From Streptomyces aurantiacus (GTDB taxonomy: Bacteria; Actinomycetota; Actinomycetes; Streptomycetales; Streptomycetaceae): a stretch of 64,000 bases of DNA. Below the pieces are notes generated by a model. It worked only from the letters and a program-made list of their open reading frames with translations, made no database searches and was not told the DNA's origin. Where the stretch lies: the NCBI RefSeq assembly GCF_027107535.1, contig NZ_CP114283.1, positions 3,906,001 through 3,970,000 of the forward strand, read 5' to 3'. Shown in pieces: positions 29,750-39,280 of the stretch (position 1 is the first letter of the stretch; each line of letters opens with the position of its first letter). A program made the position numbers and the translations under genes.

Positions 29750-29834
29750 CGCCAACTGCCATGGAGGAATGGGCCAGTCACGTCTGTCACTTCGGCCCCG
29801 CTGGTTGAGCCCAGTCGCCGGTATCGTCGATGTC

Positions 29835-30737
29835 ATGACAACGCGTCGTACGAGGAGGCGCGGTGGGGCCCGAGCGATCGCGACGGCCCTCATGTGCGTA
29901 CTGGTGGCACTCCCCGCGAGAAGCGGCGCCGCGCCCGACAGGGCCGCCGCGCCGAAGACCGACCGGGGCCTGTACGTCGGCACGTTCAACATCTACGGGA
30001 ACATCGGCCACCGGGGCGACGCCGGCGACTGGATCAAGGACGAGGCCGACGCCATCAGGGACCTCACCCCCGGTGACATGGACCGGTGGCTGTTCATCGG
30101 CCTGCAGGAAGTCTGCAAGGCCCAAGGGGAGCGGTTCGCCCGGGGGTTGGGGCTGCGCAGCGCGTTCGTCGACACCGGCACGAAGTGTGCGGACGGCCAG
30201 CCGTACGGGAACGCCGTCCTGTTCCACTCGGCCGTGCGGATCCTGCCACCGGCGCTGCTGCCCAACCCGGACAACAGGAGCGGGGAGCGGGGCATCATCT
30301 GCGCGGTCGTCCGCGCTCCGGGACATACGAACGGGCCTGGCCCGTACGTCACGGCGTGCAGTACGCACCTCAGCGTCGGCGTCACGAAGAACGGGGAACG
30401 GGAGGCGCAGACCGCGTTCATCCGCGAGGACTGGAAACCGGACGGCGTCCACGTACTGGGCGCCGACGGCCCGGTCGTCCTCGCGGGCGACCTGAACGCC
30501 CCGCCCGACGCGCGGGAAATGGACGTCATGTACGGCGGCAACAGCAGTGAGGCGAGCGGCCCCCGTGAGAGCGGACCGCGGTACGCCCGGCCGACCTACG
30601 ACGACGGACGCAAGATCGACTACTTGTTCGCCTGGGGCACGCGGGGCTCCGCACGCTGGCACGGCACCGGGGTCCGCCGGACCGTCAACTCGGACCACAG
30701 CTTCTACTACGGCAAGGTGTCGACGGGCACCCGATGA
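29835..30737 (+). CDS. Secreted endonuclease/exonuclease/phosphatase family protein
   Basis: 300 residues with an N-terminal export signal (AIATALMCVLVALPARSGAA). The DNase I-like fold motifs appear in order: LYVGTFNIYGN, FIGLQEVCKA with the metal Glu, AVLFHS, TACSTHLSVG, VVLAGDLNAPP with catalytic Asp/Asn, KIDYLFAWG, and final SDHSFYYG with catalytic Asp-His. It should cut nucleic acid or a phosphodiester/phosphomonoester outside the cell. The ATG at 29835 has no strong ribosome site; an ATG at 29769 next to GGAGGA is in frame but too close to it. The 3' end overlaps the convergent acyltransferase-fusion gene by 31 bases. Confidence 0.88.
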   Translation: MTTRRTRRRGGARAIATALMCVLVALPARSGAAPDRAAAPKTDRGLYVGTFNIYGNIGHRGDAGDWIKDEADAIRDLTPGDMDRWLFIGLQEVCKAQGERFARGLGLRSAFVDTGTKCADGQPYGNAVLFHSAVRILPPALLPNPDNRSGERGIICAVVRAPGHTNGPGPYVTACSTHLSVGVTKNGEREAQTAFIREDWKPDGVHVLGADGPVVLAGDLNAPPDAREMDVMYGGNSSEASGPRESGPRYARPTYDDGRKIDYLFAWGTRGSARWHGTGVRRTVNSDHSFYYGKVSTGTR

Positions 30738-32461
30738 GAAGGGAATTCCGGCGCGGGTGAGCGGGCGGCCTCGGGGCGGTGGACGCCTCGCGGCCGGTAT
30801 CCCAGGCGGTCCGACACCCCCACCAGATCCGCCAGCAGCCAGATGATGGCCAGCCACATCTCGGTGCCCTGGAGGCCGGGATCCCGGCCCGGGCCCGAAC
30901 CTCCCTCGCCCGGCGGACCGAACCCGAACCCGGCTCCGTCCCGCCACCCCCGCAGAGCGTGTGCCAGCTGCTCCCCGGCCCACGACCGTGCTTCGGCCGT
31001 CCGGTGGTCTGTCTGCCGGCCGGCGAGCCACAACGGGTGTGCCACGTCCAGCACGTTGCACGCGTTCTGACGGCCCGCCGCGAACCAGCGCAGATCACGG
31101 CCGTGGGCGAGGACGGTGTCCACCACCCGCTCCGGGTACGGCAGTCGGAGGCCGAACTGCGCGAACGAGCCACGTGTGAGCCGGTAGTGGCCGTTGACGA
31201 GCTGCAGCCGGCCCGCCGCGGGCGAAGGTGCCCGGCCCCACATCCCCGTCCACGGATCCACCCGGGTGCTCAGCCAGCCGAACAGCGCCTCCAGCGCGCC
31301 CGGTTCACCCGCCGTCGCGCCCATCCCGAGGTTGTGGTGCGCACCGGTCGCCCAGCAGTCCACCCAGGCACCGGCCGACCAGGTGCGGGTCTCCCACGGC
31401 AGCGACTCCAGACGGGCGAACAGCTGACTGGCCGTCATCCGTCCCACCGCATGCACCGGATGGGCGAACCGGGAGCCCAGCAGCTCCAGCGCGTACCCCA
31501 CGGACAGCACGTGGTACTCGGCGGCGCCGTCGTCGGTCCAGCCGTCCGCCGCGGGGGCGGGCAGCACACCCGGGCCGCCGTCGGGGGCGAGTTCGGGCAC
31601 CAGTCCCTCGGCCGGGTCCTGCAGGGCGCGCAGCCGCTCGGCGTGTGCGGCGGCTGTCAGCTGCGGCGGAGGGGAGTCCAGCAGCAGGTCGGCGATCTCC
31701 ACGGCGTCGCAGTGGGCGCGGACGGTCGCAGGCGTGCCGGGCCGGTCGCGGTACCGGCCCGATTCGGCGTCCCAGGCACGTGCGAGGAGGCCCGCGGCCT
31801 GCGTCCTGGCCCGGTCGGCGAACCGGGCGGCCGCGTCCCCGAGCCCATCGTCCGCCGCCCCGCTCCGGGAGGGACCGCGGGAGGGGGCGGGGTCGCGCCG
31901 GTCGCGCAGCCGACGGGCCGGATTGCCCGCGGCGACCGACCAGGCCGGCAGATCCTTGGTCACGACCGCGCCGGCGCCCACCACGCAGTGGTCGCCGATG
32001 GTCACCCCGTCCAGGACGACGACGTTCGAGCCGATCCACACGTCGTCGCCGACGGTGATGCCCTTGCCGGTGAGGGGCTGCCGGTGCACCGGAAGGCCGG
32101 GCGCGAAACCGTGGTTGAAGCCGAGCAGCGAGCTGTGGGCGCCGATCCGCACCCCGTCACCCAGCGCGATCCGCCCCCGCACGGTGGTGTACGGGTTGAC
32201 GGTGCAGTCGGCGCCGGTGGTCACCTCGCCGGTGACGTAGGCATGGCCGGCGATGTAGGAGTTCTCGCCGAGACGGAGCACGTCGGTGAACACCCCGGCG
32301 GCGGGGGAGACGTAACAGTGCGGGCCGAAGCTCGCCCCGCTGTCGGCCAGCCGCTCCTGACGTTCGGTCTGGGCGTCCCGTTGCGCGGCGGAGGCCCGAG
32401 GGCCGAAGTCCCAGGGGCAGTAGTCGAAGTAGGAGTCCTCGTACGTGGTTTCCGGATCCAT
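30707..32461 (-). CDS. Hexapeptide acyltransferase fused to an alpha-helical (alpha/alpha-barrel-like) domain
   Basis: 584 residues in two parts. Residues ~50-185 form a left-handed beta-helix acyltransferase (isoleucine-patch repeats such as GVRIGAHSSLLGFNHGF, DVWIGSNVVVLDGVTIGDHC and the closing AWSVAAGNPARRLRDRR). The catalytic His is likely in GFNHGF. Residues ~200-570 are helix-rich (SAGAWVDCWATGAHHNLGMG, VNGHYRLTRGSFAQFGLRLPYPE, TEMWLAIIWLLADLVG) and resemble alpha/alpha-barrel sugar-processing or terpene-cyclase-like domains. I cannot name it. The fusion suggests acetylation and processing of one sugar-like substrate. It begins eight bases after a good -10 box, so the mRNA is probably leaderless. 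Confidence 0.82.
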   Translation of the reverse strand: MDPETTYEDSYFDYCPWDFGPRASAAQRDAQTERQERLADSGASFGPHCYVSPAAGVFTDVLRLGENSYIAGHAYVTGEVTTGADCTVNPYTTVRGRIALGDGVRIGAHSSLLGFNHGFAPGLPVHRQPLTGKGITVGDDVWIGSNVVVLDGVTIGDHCVVGAGAVVTKDLPAWSVAAGNPARRLRDRRDPAPSRGPSRSGAADDGLGDAAARFADRARTQAAGLLARAWDAESGRYRDRPGTPATVRAHCDAVEIADLLLDSPPPQLTAAAHAERLRALQDPAEGLVPELAPDGGPGVLPAPAADGWTDDGAAEYHVLSVGYALELLGSRFAHPVHAVGRMTASQLFARLESLPWETRTWSAGAWVDCWATGAHHNLGMGATAGEPGALEALFGWLSTRVDPWTGMWGRAPSPAAGRLQLVNGHYRLTRGSFAQFGLRLPYPERVVDTVLAHGRDLRWFAAGRQNACNVLDVAHPLWLAGRQTDHRTAEARSWAGEQLAHALRGWRDGAGFGFGPPGEGGSGPGRDPGLQGTEMWLAIIWLLADLVGVSDRLGYRPRGVHRPEAARSPAPEFPSHRVPVDTLP

Positions 32462-32778
32462 CGCACGCGAGCATAGAGAGCGCTTGCTGTCCCGGCAATG
32501 CTCCCTGTACCGGCACGGACCCGGACGGTCGTGTCAGCCGGATTGTTCGAGGCCCGGGCCTCGGCGTGGCCACTGGAAGACCGGAAGGGGAAGGGGGCGC
32601 CGCCTTCACGGCCGGCGGCGGCCGCGTCCCGTAGCCCACCTCCGGCCCTCGTGCGTGCATGAGTACCTGCGCCGTCGCCATGAGTACGCACGCTCAGGAC
32701 CCGGCGACCTTCCGCGAGCAGAGTGGACCCCGACGGGGCCGGAGAAGCCGGAACCCTTCGAACAGGGGAGCACGTGGC
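32462..32778. other. Divergent intergenic region
   Basis: 317 bases. The left end holds the promoter of the acyltransferase fusion (32470-32498). The remainder has no frame with convincing codon use and no clear second promoter for the rightward membrane protein. Confidence 0.5.
32470..32498 (-). promoter_or_regulatory. Promoter for leaderless transcription of the acyltransferase fusion
   Basis: Read leftward: TTGCCG (32498-32493), exactly 17 bases, TATGCT (32475-32470). The ATG at 32461 lies eight bases past the -10 box, where the RNA should begin, and there is no Shine-Dalgarno sequence. Confidence 0.65.
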
Positions 32779-33081
32779 ATGAGTTCGGTCCTCGAAGCCC
32801 GTATGTCCGGTACACCGCTCGGTACGTGGCCCGCCCGCGTGTACCTCGCGGTGTGCGCCGCGCTGATCGTCTGGCTCGCGGTCGTCTCGTCCCAGCCGCA
32901 GGACGACGCCTCGCTCGCCGCCGTGGTCCCGGTCCTTTTCACGGCGCCGACCAGCTTGCTCGTACTGGCCGTACCGGACGGGGTGACGGCCGGACTGTAC
33001 GCCGTGCTCGTCGTGTCCGCCGTGGTCAACGCCTGGGTGATCGATGTGATCTGGCGGCGGCTCGGCAGCCGGAGGGGCTGA
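32779..33081 (+). CDS. Small membrane protein, SCO4225-like
   Basis: 100 residues with three hydrophobic segments (VYLAVCAALIVWLAVVSS, AAVVPVLFTAPTSLLVLAV, GLYAVLVVSAVVNAWVIDVIW) and a short basic C-terminus. It resembles the SCO4225 group of small Streptomyces membrane proteins, which have no known function. ATG 32779 follows GGGGAG by about eight bases. The next gene, a broken dehydrogenase, starts 44 bases downstream. Confidence 0.78.
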   Translation: MSSVLEARMSGTPLGTWPARVYLAVCAALIVWLAVVSSQPQDDASLAAVVPVLFTAPTSLLVLAVPDGVTAGLYAVLVVSAVVNAWVIDVIWRRLGSRRG

Positions 33082-33125
33082 TTCGCCCCTGCTCAGGTCT
33101 GGTTCGGGATGCGTATGCTCGCTCG

Positions 33126-33934
33126 ATGACCGGACAAGAGATCAAGCAGGGGGAGCCACCGGGGTCTGCTCGCGGACCAGGTGGTCATGATCACGGGTGC
33201 GTCCAGTGGTATCGGCGAGGCCGCGGCACACCTCTTCGCGCAGGAGGGCGCCGCGGTCGTCCTCATGGCGCGCCGCGCGGCGCGGCTGCGTGAGCTCACC
33301 GAGAAGATCACCGCGGGCGGCGGCCGGGCCCTCGCCGTCCCGGGGGACGTCGCTGTCTCGGCCGACGTCGGCCGTGTCGTCGAGGCGGCGGTGGTGCACT
33401 TCGGGGGCCTCGACTCCGCCTTCAACAACGCGGGTTACGCCACGGTCGGCACCCTCCTGCACGAGACGGACGACGAGGTGTACGACCGCACGATGGACGT
33501 CAACGTCCGCGGCGTGTGGAACTGCATGAAGCACCAGTTGCCGGTGATGCTGGCCCGGGGCAAGGGCGGATCCATCGTCAACACCAGCAGCACGGCGGGC
33601 CGTTACGCGACCGGTGCCTCCGTCCCGTACGTGGCGGCCAAGCACGCGATCCTGGGCATCACACGGGGGGCCGCCTCCGAGTACGGGGAGCACGGCATCC
33701 GGGTCAACGCGCTCGTGGTCGGAACGACGCGCAGCGAGACGATCGACGAGGCGGTGCGGCAGTTCCCGGACCTGGAACAGGCGTTCATCGCGCCGCAGAT
33801 CCAAAAACGCATGGCGTCGCCACGGGAGATCGCCGAGGCGGCGGCGGGGCTGTGCAGCGGGCGCTCCTCCTTCGTCACCGGGTACCGCGATGCCGGTGGA
33901 CGGGGGCATCTCGGCGCAGGCCAAGGCCGGCTGA
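33126..33934 (+). pseudogene. Short-chain dehydrogenase/reductase, two frameshifts
   Basis: An SDR-type oxidoreductase whose middle (about 33166-33880) is intact: cofactor motif MITGASSGIGEAA, NNAG, and the catalytic Ser and YxxxK in NTSSTAGRY...PYVAAKH. The natural start ATG (33126, six bases after a TATGCT box) is in a different frame and must shift near 33165. The usual ending TAMPVDGGISAQAKAG (stop 33934) is in yet another frame and must shift near 33880. In both places one extra T after a GGG run would explain it. As read, translation cannot give a full protein, so this is a recent pseudogene or two sequencing errors. Confidence 0.8.
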
Positions 33935-34002
33935 GAGCCGTGCGACCGCCCGGCCGGGTACGAGCATCCGCCTCGGGTCCGGCCCGGCCCGGCCGTCCGT
34001 CC

Positions 34003-34953
34003 TCACCAACGCTGCGGTTCACTGCCCACGAGGGGAACCGACGGCTTGCCGTCGACGCCGACCGGGACGTCGCCCGCGAGCATCACCCGGTGCATGACGC
34101 GTGGATGGTCGAGGTGCGCCGTGTCGCCGGGAGCCAGGTGAATGGTGGCCCGGTTGTCCCAGAAGGCCACGCTGCCCGGCTCCCAGCGGAAGCGCACCGT
34201 GTACTCGGGCCGGGTCGCCTGGCCCAGCAGCATCTCCAGCAGCGGCGCGCTCTCCGTGCGGGAGAGCCCGAGGATCTGCTCGACGTAGTAGCCGTTGACG
34301 AACAGCACGCGCTCGCCCGTCTCCGGGTGCACCCGCACCAGCGGATGCTCCGAGGCGATCTGCCGGTCCAGCAGATGGCGTGCGTACGCGTCCTCGCCGG
34401 GCCGCGTCTGGTACCCGACCCCGAGGCGGTGCTCCGCGCGCAGCCCGTCGACGAAGTCCCGCAGCGGCGCCGACAGTCCCGCGTAGGCGGCCGCCAGGTT
34501 GGACCAGGTGGTGTCGCCGCCGTACGGGGGCACGGACTCGGCACGCAGAACGGTCGCGGCCGGCGGATCGACGCGGGCGCCGTGGTCGCAGTGCCAGCCG
34601 CGCAGCAGCGAGTGGCGGCGCCTGCGCAGCCACTCGTCCTGGTCCATTCCGTACCGTCCGCCGAGTTCCAGCCGGTCGGCGGTCGTCTCGATCTCCGGGA
34701 CGTCGGCGGGTGACGCGCTGCCGCGGCGGGCCAAACGGACCGGTTCGCCGAAGCGCCGGGCGAAAGCGACGTGTGCGGCGTGGTCCAGTCGCTGCCCGCG
34801 GAAGAACACCACCTTCCAGCGCAGCACCGCCGCCCGGATCTCGGCGACCACGGCGTCGTCCAGCTCCCCGGCCAGGTCGACGCCCGTGATGTCGGCGCCG
34901 ATGTGGCCGGCGGCGGGCCTGACCTCGATCCGTGTGCCCCTGTCCGTCGTCAT
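34003..34953 (-). CDS. TauD/TfdA family Fe(II)/2-oxoglutarate dioxygenase
   Basis: 316-residue non-heme iron oxygenase. The iron ligands are HxD in GWHCDHGARVDP (~118) and the distal His in PRVMHRVMLAGD (~286), with the 2-oxoglutarate Arg expected nearby. Other family marks are VLRWKVVFFRGQRLD, GGDTTWSNLAAAYAGLS and VAFWDNRATIHLA. TauD-type enzymes hydroxylate taurine, alkyl sulfates or similar compounds, and release sulfite or sulfate. No transporter is adjacent, so the substrate is open. Start ATG 34953. It reads toward the broken dehydrogenase and away from the TetR gene, which lies 88 bases upstream in the same direction. Confidence 0.92.
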   Translation of the reverse strand: MTTDRGTRIEVRPAAGHIGADITGVDLAGELDDAVVAEIRAAVLRWKVVFFRGQRLDHAAHVAFARRFGEPVRLARRGSASPADVPEIETTADRLELGGRYGMDQDEWLRRRRHSLLRGWHCDHGARVDPPAATVLRAESVPPYGGDTTWSNLAAAYAGLSAPLRDFVDGLRAEHRLGVGYQTRPGEDAYARHLLDRQIASEHPLVRVHPETGERVLFVNGYYVEQILGLSRTESAPLLEMLLGQATRPEYTVRFRWEPGSVAFWDNRATIHLAPGDTAHLDHPRVMHRVMLAGDVPVGVDGKPSVPLVGSEPQRW

Positions 34954-35041
34954 GCGTACTCCGTCGGTCGTGCGTGGCCGTTCGTCGGGGCCAGCATGAC
35001 CTTTCCGCCCGGCGTGCGACAGTGCGCCTCGGAGCGGCGGG

Positions 35042-35746
35042 TCACGGCTGCGCCCGGTGGGCGCGGGCCCGGGCCGCGAGGGCGTCGAGCAGCAGGTCCA
35101 CCGCGTGCTCGAAGGAACTGCCGGCCATGGCGTGCAGCTCGTGCCGCACCTCGGTCAGGGCGGGATAGGTCTCCGGGTCGACCGCCTGGTAGGCCTCCGT
35201 CCACGCCTGCTCGTCGGCCTCGCGCTGATGCCGGGGGAGTGCCTGGCACGCGGCGTCCAGGGCCGCGTGGCCGAGGACCGTGTCGATGAAGGCCAGATAG
35301 AGGCGGACGGCCTGGGCGGGCGGGAACCCGGCCGTGAGCAGCAGCCCCACCCCGGTCTCCACCGCACGGAACTCGTTGTCTGCGCGGGTGACGCGGTACG
35401 AGGCCATGGCGGCGGCGCGCGGATGGGTGAGATACCCGGCGCGCACCCGCATCGCCATCTCGCGCAGCGAGGCGACCCAGTCGGGGCCGGGTGCGAATCC
35501 GGCCATGGCATCGCCGATGATCCGGTCGGACACGGCCAGCAGCAGGTCGTCCGTGTTGCGGAAGTAGCGGTAGAGCGCGCTCGGATCGCACCCCAGGGCC
35601 GCGCCCAGGCGGCGCACGCTCAGGGCCTCGGGACCGTGTTCGCCGATGAGGCGCAGCGCGGTCTCCGTGATGAGTTCCTTGGACAGCAGGGCGCCCGTGG
35701 CGGTGGGGCGGCGGCGTCGGCCCTGCTGGGGGGCTCGGGTGGACAT
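35042..35746 (-). CDS. TetR family transcriptional regulator
   Basis: 234-residue regulator with an N-terminal helix-turn-helix ([20 protein letters not shown], then [21 protein letters not shown]) and a helical C-terminal TetR_C-type domain. ATG 35746 has AAGGA nine bases upstream. It is divergent from an APC permease and amidohydrolase pair; a small palindrome (35867-35881) in the shared region is a candidate binding site. It probably controls that pair in response to its substrate, an N-acyl or amide compound. Confidence 0.92.
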   Translation of the reverse strand: MSTRAPQQGRRRRPTATGALLSKELITETALRLIGEHGPEALSVRRLGAALGCDPSALYRYFRNTDDLLLAVSDRIIGDAMAGFAPGPDWVASLREMAMRVRAGYLTHPRAAAMASYRVTRADNEFRAVETGVGLLLTAGFPPAQAVRLYLAFIDTVLGHAALDAACQALPRHQREADEQAWTEAYQAVDPETYPALTEVRHELHAMAGSSFEHAVDLLLDALAARARAHRAQP

Positions 35747-35866
35747 GGCGAGTGGTTCCTTTCGCGCCGTGGGACCGCCGGGCGGCCCGCTGCGGTGCGG
35801 GTGCGTCACCGGCGCGGCTGTCGAGGGAGCTGCGCGGGTTCAGTGAACGGCCGGCCCCAGCCTTAT

Positions 35867-35881
35867 GTCAACGGCATTGAC
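35867..35881. promoter_or_regulatory. Candidate TetR operator
   Basis: GTCAA-CGGCA-TTGAC, five-base arms with five-base spacer. TTGACG at 35877-35882 could serve as the -35 box of the rightward permease gene (start 35967), so binding here would block it. No good -10 box is visible. Confidence 0.45.
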
Positions 35882-35966
35882 GCAAAGTGTGCCGACGTTG
35901 TTCCATCCATCGCATCCCCACACGGCTCTTCCTCCCTGTCCCTCTCCCTCCTCGTGAGGAGCCCTG

Positions 35967-37478
35967 ATGTCTCTCGCCCCAGGCAAGGCCGTCCCGGACC
36001 GCCCGCCGGTGGAACTGCGCCGTTCCCTCGGTGTCGTCGACGGCGTCGCCATCGCCGCCTCCAGCACGGCGGCCACGACCAGCATCGCCATCGGCATGGG
36101 CACCATCGCCACGATCGTCGGGCTCCAGGCCCCGGCGCTCCTGCTGCTGGCGTTCCTGCCCGTGCTCGGTATCGCCACGGCCTTCGCCCGGCTGAACCGC
36201 TCGGAGCCCAACTGCGGCAACGGCTACACCTGGGTCGGGAAGTCCCTCGGCCCCTGGCCGGGCTTCCTGGCCGGCTGGGTGACGCTCGTCGGCTCGATCA
36301 TCTTCCTCGCCTACACGAGCGCGGTGACCGGCTCGGTCGTCCTGATCTTCGCCAACAAGGCAGGCCTGGACACCCTCGCCGGGATCGCCCTCGATCCCAC
36401 GTCCACCGCCGCGAGCACGGTCGTCGGGCTGTTCGTCCTCGCCGCCGTCACCGTCCTCGCGATCACGGGGGTGCGCAGCGCGACCCGGCTCCAGTTCGGG
36501 CTGCTCGTCTTCGAGTACGCCGTCCTGCTGGTCTTCTGCACCTGGGCCCTGGTCACCGGCCACCAGGACTTCTCCTGGTCGTGGTTCAACCCGTTCGAGA
36601 TCTCCAGTGGTACGGCCTTCGCCCAGGGCATGGTCCTCGCGGTGTTCTTCTTCTGGGGCTGGGACGCCGCCTTCAGCGTCACCGAGGAGACACGGAGCCC
36701 GGGCGACTCGGCCCGCGGCGGATTCATCGCCCTGTTCGCCATGCTCGGGCTCTTCATCTTCGCCTCGGTCGCCTTCCAGCGGGAGATGAGCCTGACCGAA
36801 CTCGTCCGCAACGGCCCGCAGGCACTGCCGTACCTCGGCGCCAAGCTGGCCGCCGAACCCTGGGCCAGCCTGCCGCTGCTCGCCCTGATGTTCTCGGCCG
36901 TCGCCTCCGTCCAGTCCTCCGTCATCCCCACCGCCCGGGGACTGCTCGCCATGGGCCGCGACCGCACGATGGGCCCGGTGTGGACCCGTGTCCATCCCCG
37001 GTACGGCACGCCCGCCGCCGGAACGGTGGTCGTCATGTCGATCGCCGCCGCCATCGCCCTGCTCGCCATGGCCCTCCCCAAGCTGAGCGACATGCTGCTC
37101 GCCGCGGTCAACGCCATCGGGCTGGTCGTCGCCCTCTACTACGGCCTCACCGCGCTCGCCTGCGCCGTCCGCTTCCGCGGTGCCCGCCACGACGGACCGC
37201 GCGAGGCACTGCTGGCCGTCGGCGTGCCGGCCGTCTCGGGACTGATCCTCCTCGGCCTCGGCGGCTACCTCGGCTACTCGTACCTGACCATGACCGACCA
37301 CATCGAACTCAGCCCCGACAACGGCTGGTTCATGCTCTCCCTGCCGGTCACCATCGTGCTCAGCGGCCTCGTCATGGCGGCGGTCGCCAAGTACGTCCGC
37401 CGCTCGCCGTACTTCACCTCCGGGCGCGGTACCGACGCCGACGCCCTCGCCCTCCCGATGGACCGCACAGCCGTCTGA
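35967..37478 (+). CDS. APC family amino acid permease
   Basis: 503-residue transporter with 12 membrane helices. The first helix region SLGVVDGVAIAASSTAATTS and the later NPFEISSGTAFAQGMVLAVF and GWDAAFSVTEETRSPGDSA are APC-superfamily marks (the unwound helix-1 GVA and the conserved EE/ETR loop). It imports an amino acid or amine by ion coupling. ATG 35967 has GAGGAG five bases upstream. The amidohydrolase gene begins 26 bases downstream, so uptake and hydrolysis of one compound is likely. Confidence 0.92.
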   Translation: MSLAPGKAVPDRPPVELRRSLGVVDGVAIAASSTAATTSIAIGMGTIATIVGLQAPALLLLAFLPVLGIATAFARLNRSEPNCGNGYTWVGKSLGPWPGFLAGWVTLVGSIIFLAYTSAVTGSVVLIFANKAGLDTLAGIALDPTSTAASTVVGLFVLAAVTVLAITGVRSATRLQFGLLVFEYAVLLVFCTWALVTGHQDFSWSWFNPFEISSGTAFAQGMVLAVFFFWGWDAAFSVTEETRSPGDSARGGFIALFAMLGLFIFASVAFQREMSLTELVRNGPQALPYLGAKLAAEPWASLPLLALMFSAVASVQSSVIPTARGLLAMGRDRTMGPVWTRVHPRYGTPAAGTVVVMSIAAAIALLAMALPKLSDMLLAAVNAIGLVVALYYGLTALACAVRFRGARHDGPREALLAVGVPAVSGLILLGLGGYLGYSYLTMTDHIELSPDNGWFMLSLPVTIVLSGLVMAAVAKYVRRSPYFTSGRGTDADALALPMDRTAV

Positions 37479-37504
37479 CCACTCTCCCCTGGAGCGCCGA
37501 ACCC

Positions 37505-39163
37505 ATGTCCCACCCCCAGGCCGCCGACCTCGTCCTCACCGGCGGACCCGTGCACACCGTCGACGCCGCGCGCAGCCGGGCCACCGCCGTGGCCGTGCGC
37601 GGCGGGCGGATCGTCGCCGTCGGACACGACGAGGTCCACGAACTGATCGGAACCGGCACCGAGGTCGTCGACCTCGCCGGACGCCTGCTGCTGCCCGGCT
37701 TCCAGGACGCCCACGTCCACCCCCTGGGCGCCGGCACCGAACTGGGCCTGTGCCATCTGAACGACACCGTCGACCCGGGGGAGTACCTGCGGCGGATCAG
37801 GGCGTACGCCGACGAGCATCCGGAGGCCGAGTGGATCACCGGCGGCGGCTGGTCCATGGAGGCGTTCCCCGGTGGCACGCCCACCGCCGCGCTGCTCGAC
37901 ACGGCCGTCGCCGACCGGCCGGTGTTCCTGCCCAACCGCGACCACCACGGCGCCTGGGTCAACTCCCTGGCGCTGCGACGGGCCGGCATCGACGCCCGGA
38001 CCCCCGACCCGGCCGACGGACGCATCGAGCGGGACGCCGAGGGAAACCCCACCGGCATGCTCCAGGAGGGCGCGGCGCATCTCGTGTCCCGTCTGATGCC
38101 CGCCCGCACACCCGAGGAACAGCTCACCGCGCTGCTGCGGGCCCAGGCAGTCCTGCACTCGTACGGCGTGACGGCCTGGCAGGATGCCATCGTCGGCGAG
38201 TTCGCCAACATGACCGATCCGACGCCCGCCTACCACGCGGCCGTCGACCGGGATCTCCTCACCGCCCGGGTCGTCGGCGCGCTGTGGTGGGACCGGGGAC
38301 GCGGCGCCGAGCAGATCCCCGAACTCGTCGCCCGCAGGGCGGAGTCGGGCCGGGGACGGTTCCGCGCCACCAGTGTGAAGGTCATGCAGGACGGCATCGC
38401 CGAGAACCACACGGCCGCACTGCTCGGCCCGTATCTCACCGGCTGCGGCTGCGCCTCCGACAACTCCGGCATCAGTTTCGTCGAGCCGGACGAGCTGAAG
38501 AAGTACGTCACCGAACTGGACGCGCTCGACTTCCAGGTCCACTTCCACGCGCTCGGTGACCGGGCGGTGCGCGAGGCACTGGACGCGGTGGAGGCCGCCC
38601 GCGCGGCCAACGGACGGCGCGACACCCGCCATCACCTCGCACACCTTCAGGTCGTGCACCCCGAGGACGTACCGCGCTTCCGGGCGCTGGGCGCGACCGC
38701 CAACCTGCAGACGCTGTGGGCGGCCCACGAACCGCAGATGGACGAACTCACCATCCCGTTCCTCGGCCCCGAACGAGCCGCGTGGCAGTACCCGTTCGGG
38801 GACCTCCTGCGGGCCGGGGCGACCCTCGCGGCGGGCAGCGACTGGCCGGTCAGCAGCCCCGACCCACTGGCGGCGATCCATGTCGCCGTCAACCGGATCG
38901 CCCCCGACGCGCACGACGGCACGCCGGCCTTCCTCCCCGCTCAGAAGCTCGACCTCGGCGCCGCCCTCGCCGCGTACACCGCGGGCAGCGCCCACGCCAA
39001 CCACCTCGACGACCGCACCGGCAGCATCACCGTCGGCAGGCTCGCCGACCTCGTCGTCCTGGACCGCGACCCCTTCGCCGGGCCGCCGCGGGAGATCGCC
39101 GCCACGCGGGTGCTCCAGACGTTCGTCGACGGCCGCCGGGTGTACGCGGCGGCCGACGCGTGA
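37505..39163 (+). CDS. Amidohydrolase, YtcJ-like
   Basis: 552-residue metal-dependent hydrolase. The metal-binding HxH is in LLLPGFQDAHVHPLG (~62), later ligands are in VHFHALGDRAVRE and HLAHLQVVHPED, and the last Asp is in AAGSDWPVSSPDP. This is the YtcJ/AepA subgroup, which cleaves amide or carbamate bonds of small molecules. ATG 37505 has GGAG about 10 bases upstream. Co-transcribed with the APC permease and probably controlled by the divergent TetR; the three form a catabolic unit for an unidentified amide or N-acyl compound. Confidence 0.92.
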   Translation: MSHPQAADLVLTGGPVHTVDAARSRATAVAVRGGRIVAVGHDEVHELIGTGTEVVDLAGRLLLPGFQDAHVHPLGAGTELGLCHLNDTVDPGEYLRRIRAYADEHPEAEWITGGGWSMEAFPGGTPTAALLDTAVADRPVFLPNRDHHGAWVNSLALRRAGIDARTPDPADGRIERDAEGNPTGMLQEGAAHLVSRLMPARTPEEQLTALLRAQAVLHSYGVTAWQDAIVGEFANMTDPTPAYHAAVDRDLLTARVVGALWWDRGRGAEQIPELVARRAESGRGRFRATSVKVMQDGIAENHTAALLGPYLTGCGCASDNSGISFVEPDELKKYVTELDALDFQVHFHALGDRAVREALDAVEAARAANGRRDTRHHLAHLQVVHPEDVPRFRALGATANLQTLWAAHEPQMDELTIPFLGPERAAWQYPFGDLLRAGATLAAGSDWPVSSPDPLAAIHVAVNRIAPDAHDGTPAFLPAQKLDLGAALAAYTAGSAHANHLDDRTGSITVGRLADLVVLDRDPFAGPPREIAATRVLQTFVDGRRVYAAADA

Positions 39164-39191
39164 CGGACCGGACCAGGGCGGACCAGGACGA

Positions 39192-39225
39192 CCTGCCGGA
39201 CGGCGACCACTCGGAGGCCGGCAGG
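39192..39225. terminator. Hairpin between convergent genes
   Basis: CCTGCCGG (39192-39199) and CCGGCAGG (39218-39225) with an 18-base loop, between the amidohydrolase stop (39163) and the stop of the leftward GH127 gene (39281). Confidence 0.4.
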
Positions 39226-39280
39226 CTGAACAGCACCGGTTCCATGGCTCCCGGGAGGTCGTCCGTGAACGGCCGGGGCA

